From contig NC_080695.1 of assembly GCF_030445035.2 (NCBI RefSeq), forward strand, positions 51,415,954 to 51,479,953: a DNA stretch of 64,000 nt, written 5' to 3'. The notes beneath the pieces were generated by a model, which was not told the origin of the DNA, did no database searches, and was given only the letters and a program-made list of their open reading frames with translations. Below, in pieces: positions 62,714 through 64,000 of the stretch (positions are counted from its first letter, which is position 1; each line of letters starts with the position of its first letter). A program made the position numbers and the translations under genes. This DNA is from Dasypus novemcinctus (taxonomy: Eukaryota; Chordata; Mammalia; Cingulata; Dasypodidae).

Positions 62714-62789
62714 ACCCGGCTAGCTCAGTCGGTAGAGCATGGGACTCGTAATCCCAGGGTCATGGGTTCGAGCCCCACATTGGGCGCCA
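62714..62789 (+). pseudogene. Complete tRNA-Lys (CUU-type) sequence with genomic CCA, inside an LTR element
   Basis: 76 bp: full-length tRNA-Lys plus CCA. A box, B box (GGGTTCGAGCC), D, anticodon and T arms are all present. Differences from the usual gene visible here are A instead of G at position 1, anticodon CGT instead of CTT, and A instead of G in the T stem. The encoded CCA and its 2-bp distance to an LTR show it was copied from a mature primer tRNA, not a chromosomal tRNA gene. Confidence 0.9.
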
Positions 62790-62791
62790 GT

Positions 62792-63325
62792 TGCGTCTGG
62801 GGTTTGTTTAACCCCGACTCTGACGGGAGGGTCTGGAGGGGTCAGGCTAGACCGCAGCGGCATCTGAGGCTGCGGCAGACAGCCTCAGAGGGGCTCTCAG
62901 GTGTGGAGGACACACGGCAAGGGGAGGAAGAAAGCTGCGGAGACCAGGTCTGTGCGCAAGTCTGGTTTATTGCGGAAGGGGATATGGCTTTATAGGGTTA
63001 GGGACTGCGTGGAGAGATTTGATAGGTGCGGGCGGTTACTGCTTCCTGATAGGTGATTGTAAGCAGTTGCTAGGCAGAGGGCAGGGGGAGAGGTTAGGAA
63101 TGGGGGAGGGGAAAGGGGAAGTGAGAGCCAACCAGATGTTAGGCTAGGCGGGAGATAGTGGGAGGTGACCGTTATTGATGTATCTTGCCCGGGTAGGCTG
63201 AGGGCGCTTCGCCCGTACCAGGCTGAGGGCGTGGTCGCCCATTCCAGCCACCCTGAACTGTGGCTTCAGGCTGTGCACACGCCTGTTGCCAGGTCAGCTT
63301 AGCAATGGTGGCTCGCACTCCCACA
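62792..63325 (-). mobile_element. Solo LTR related to the 6.3-kb provirus (534 bp)
   Basis: Starts TG at 62792 and ends TCCCACA at 63325. The core around TATAAA (62989-62994) and AATAAA (62966-62971) to about 63155 is nearly identical to the other LTR. U5 and distal U3 differ, and its own U3 begins TGTGGGAGTGCGAGCC, so it is a different subfamily. Confidence 0.9.
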
Positions 63326-63331
63326 ACCTAG
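63326..63331. repeat. Target-site duplication ACCTAG, right copy
   Basis: Pairs with 62693-62698. Confidence 0.92.
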
Positions 63332-64000
63332 ATATCTTTAGCATCAGGGAAAAATATGTGTGTATACACGTACATGTATGTACCTATATACATACATATA
63401 TATACCATTTCCACAGTGATGGAAATAGTTTAAAAATACAATGGCACAAGCAAATAACTCTCTCAATATTGAGATAATAACTATCATTCAGAAAATCTGT
63501 GCGAACTAAGCAGAAATTTACAAAATCCAATCCCTCTCTCCTCTTCCACAATGGGGCCACCAAAAGAAAAAAAGGCTCTGGAAAGTGAATTTACATGTAC
63601 TTAAAGAACGTAAGAATGAAGCATAGACTTCAGAATTTGGAGTCTAAGTAGCTGAGATTCAGCATGGAGAGGAGAAGCAAGGAATCCAGATAAAGAAAGC
63701 AAGTAAAAGTGTTTGTAATTGGCCTTTCCCCAGGCCCTTTCAATTATTTTGACCTAAGACATGGGAGGACAAAGACTTTGAGGAACGAGGGCAGTAAAGG
63801 ATGCTGACAGGCTGAACAGATAGCCCCTGAGGAAGCAGGGACACTGTTCTCTTGAGGCTGCACCTTCATAGCAGGATTTCAGTACCTTCTGAACAGAGGT
63901 ACTGAGAGACTAAGGATGTTGTCTCCCAGCCTCCCAGGATGGCACTTACCTGGGAAGCCAGGGTAAAAAAGGCCCTTTGCTGCAATTCCTTCCAGAGCAG

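Larger units (their letters stand above)
62699..63325 (-). mobile_element. tRNA-Lys/LTR composite mini-element (627 bp)
   Basis: Bounded by the ACCTAG duplication. On the plus strand: TGTGGGAGGAAGGGC (62699-62713), identical to the U3 start of the LTR at 6255-6731 but in inverted position; then a full tRNA-Lys sequence with CCA (62714-62789); a GT dinucleotide; then an LTR in minus orientation ending TCCCACA at 63325. Both ends are therefore U3-type integrase termini. Arm A retains the unoccupied site. Confidence 0.92.
50594..64000 (-). repeat. Arm B of the large inverted repeat, continuing past the window
   Basis: Reverse complement of arm A (16497-33932). The last bases of the window still pair with 16497. 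Private features are L1 insertions at 50.66-51.65 and 56.25-57.39 kb, the tRNA-LTR element at 62.70-63.33 kb, and a 6.3-kb deletion at about 59181. Homology to arm A continues inward of the 50.66-kb L1 to about 50594 (partner 33932). Confidence 0.92.

Noticed and set aside
62714-62789. A functional tRNA gene
   Set aside because: It has a genomic CCA, is exactly 2 bp from an LTR, lies within a target duplication and has a changed anticodon. It is a copied primer, not a chromosomal tRNA gene.
1-64000. CRISPR arrays, operons, riboswitches
   Set aside because: No spaced direct-repeat array or bacterial gene organisation; the sequence is mammalian.

Overview
This window is nuclear DNA of a placental mammal, most likely a xenarthran (armadillo or sloth). 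The main evidence is the DAS-type tRNA-derived SINEs at 15.06-15.91 kb, 17.06-17.34 kb and 47.63-48.17 kb, together with many L1 3' UTR fragments carrying the 'gaggtcccc' tail. Older MIR and L2 relics are also present. Species is an inference; nothing here names it. No CRISPR, operon or bacterial feature is present.

Layout. (1) 1-6731, minus strand: an endogenous retrovirus with a lysine-tRNA primer binding site, one complete 5' LTR (6255-6731), degraded gag, pro and pol with their catalytic motifs still legible, and an env that runs off the left edge. (2) 6.7-16.5 kb: L1, SINE and MIR debris with no gene recognised. (3) 16.5-33.93 kb and 50.59-64.0 kb: the two arms of a large imperfect inverted repeat, roughly 90-96% identical by eye in the stretches compared. 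Each arm has private insertions and arm B has a deletion of about 6.3 kb. Arm B continues beyond the right edge. (4) 33.93-50.59 kb, the loop between the arms: a RALGDS-family locus. The plus strand carries 13 phase-consistent exons encoding a REM + Pro-rich + RasGEF protein of about 696 aa without an RA domain. The RA-domain exons of the same family lie just downstream on the opposite strand, tail to tail, ending at a shared 30-bp hairpin with a poly(A) signal on each strand.

The most unusual object is at 62699-63325 in arm B. It is a mini-element consisting of a complete 76-nt tRNA-Lys sequence including CCA, joined through 2 bp to an LTR related to the 6.3-kb provirus. On the other side it is capped by 15 bp of an inverted LTR U3 terminus. 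It has a perfect 6-bp target duplication (ACCTAG), and arm A preserves the matching empty site. It looks like a reverse-transcription by-product, in which the whole tRNA primer was copied and the end then repaired onto a U3 terminus, that integrase inserted as a unit.

All coordinates come from reading the sequence by eye. Splice sites were checked for GT/AG and phase; repeat edges are approximate unless a target-site duplication is stated.
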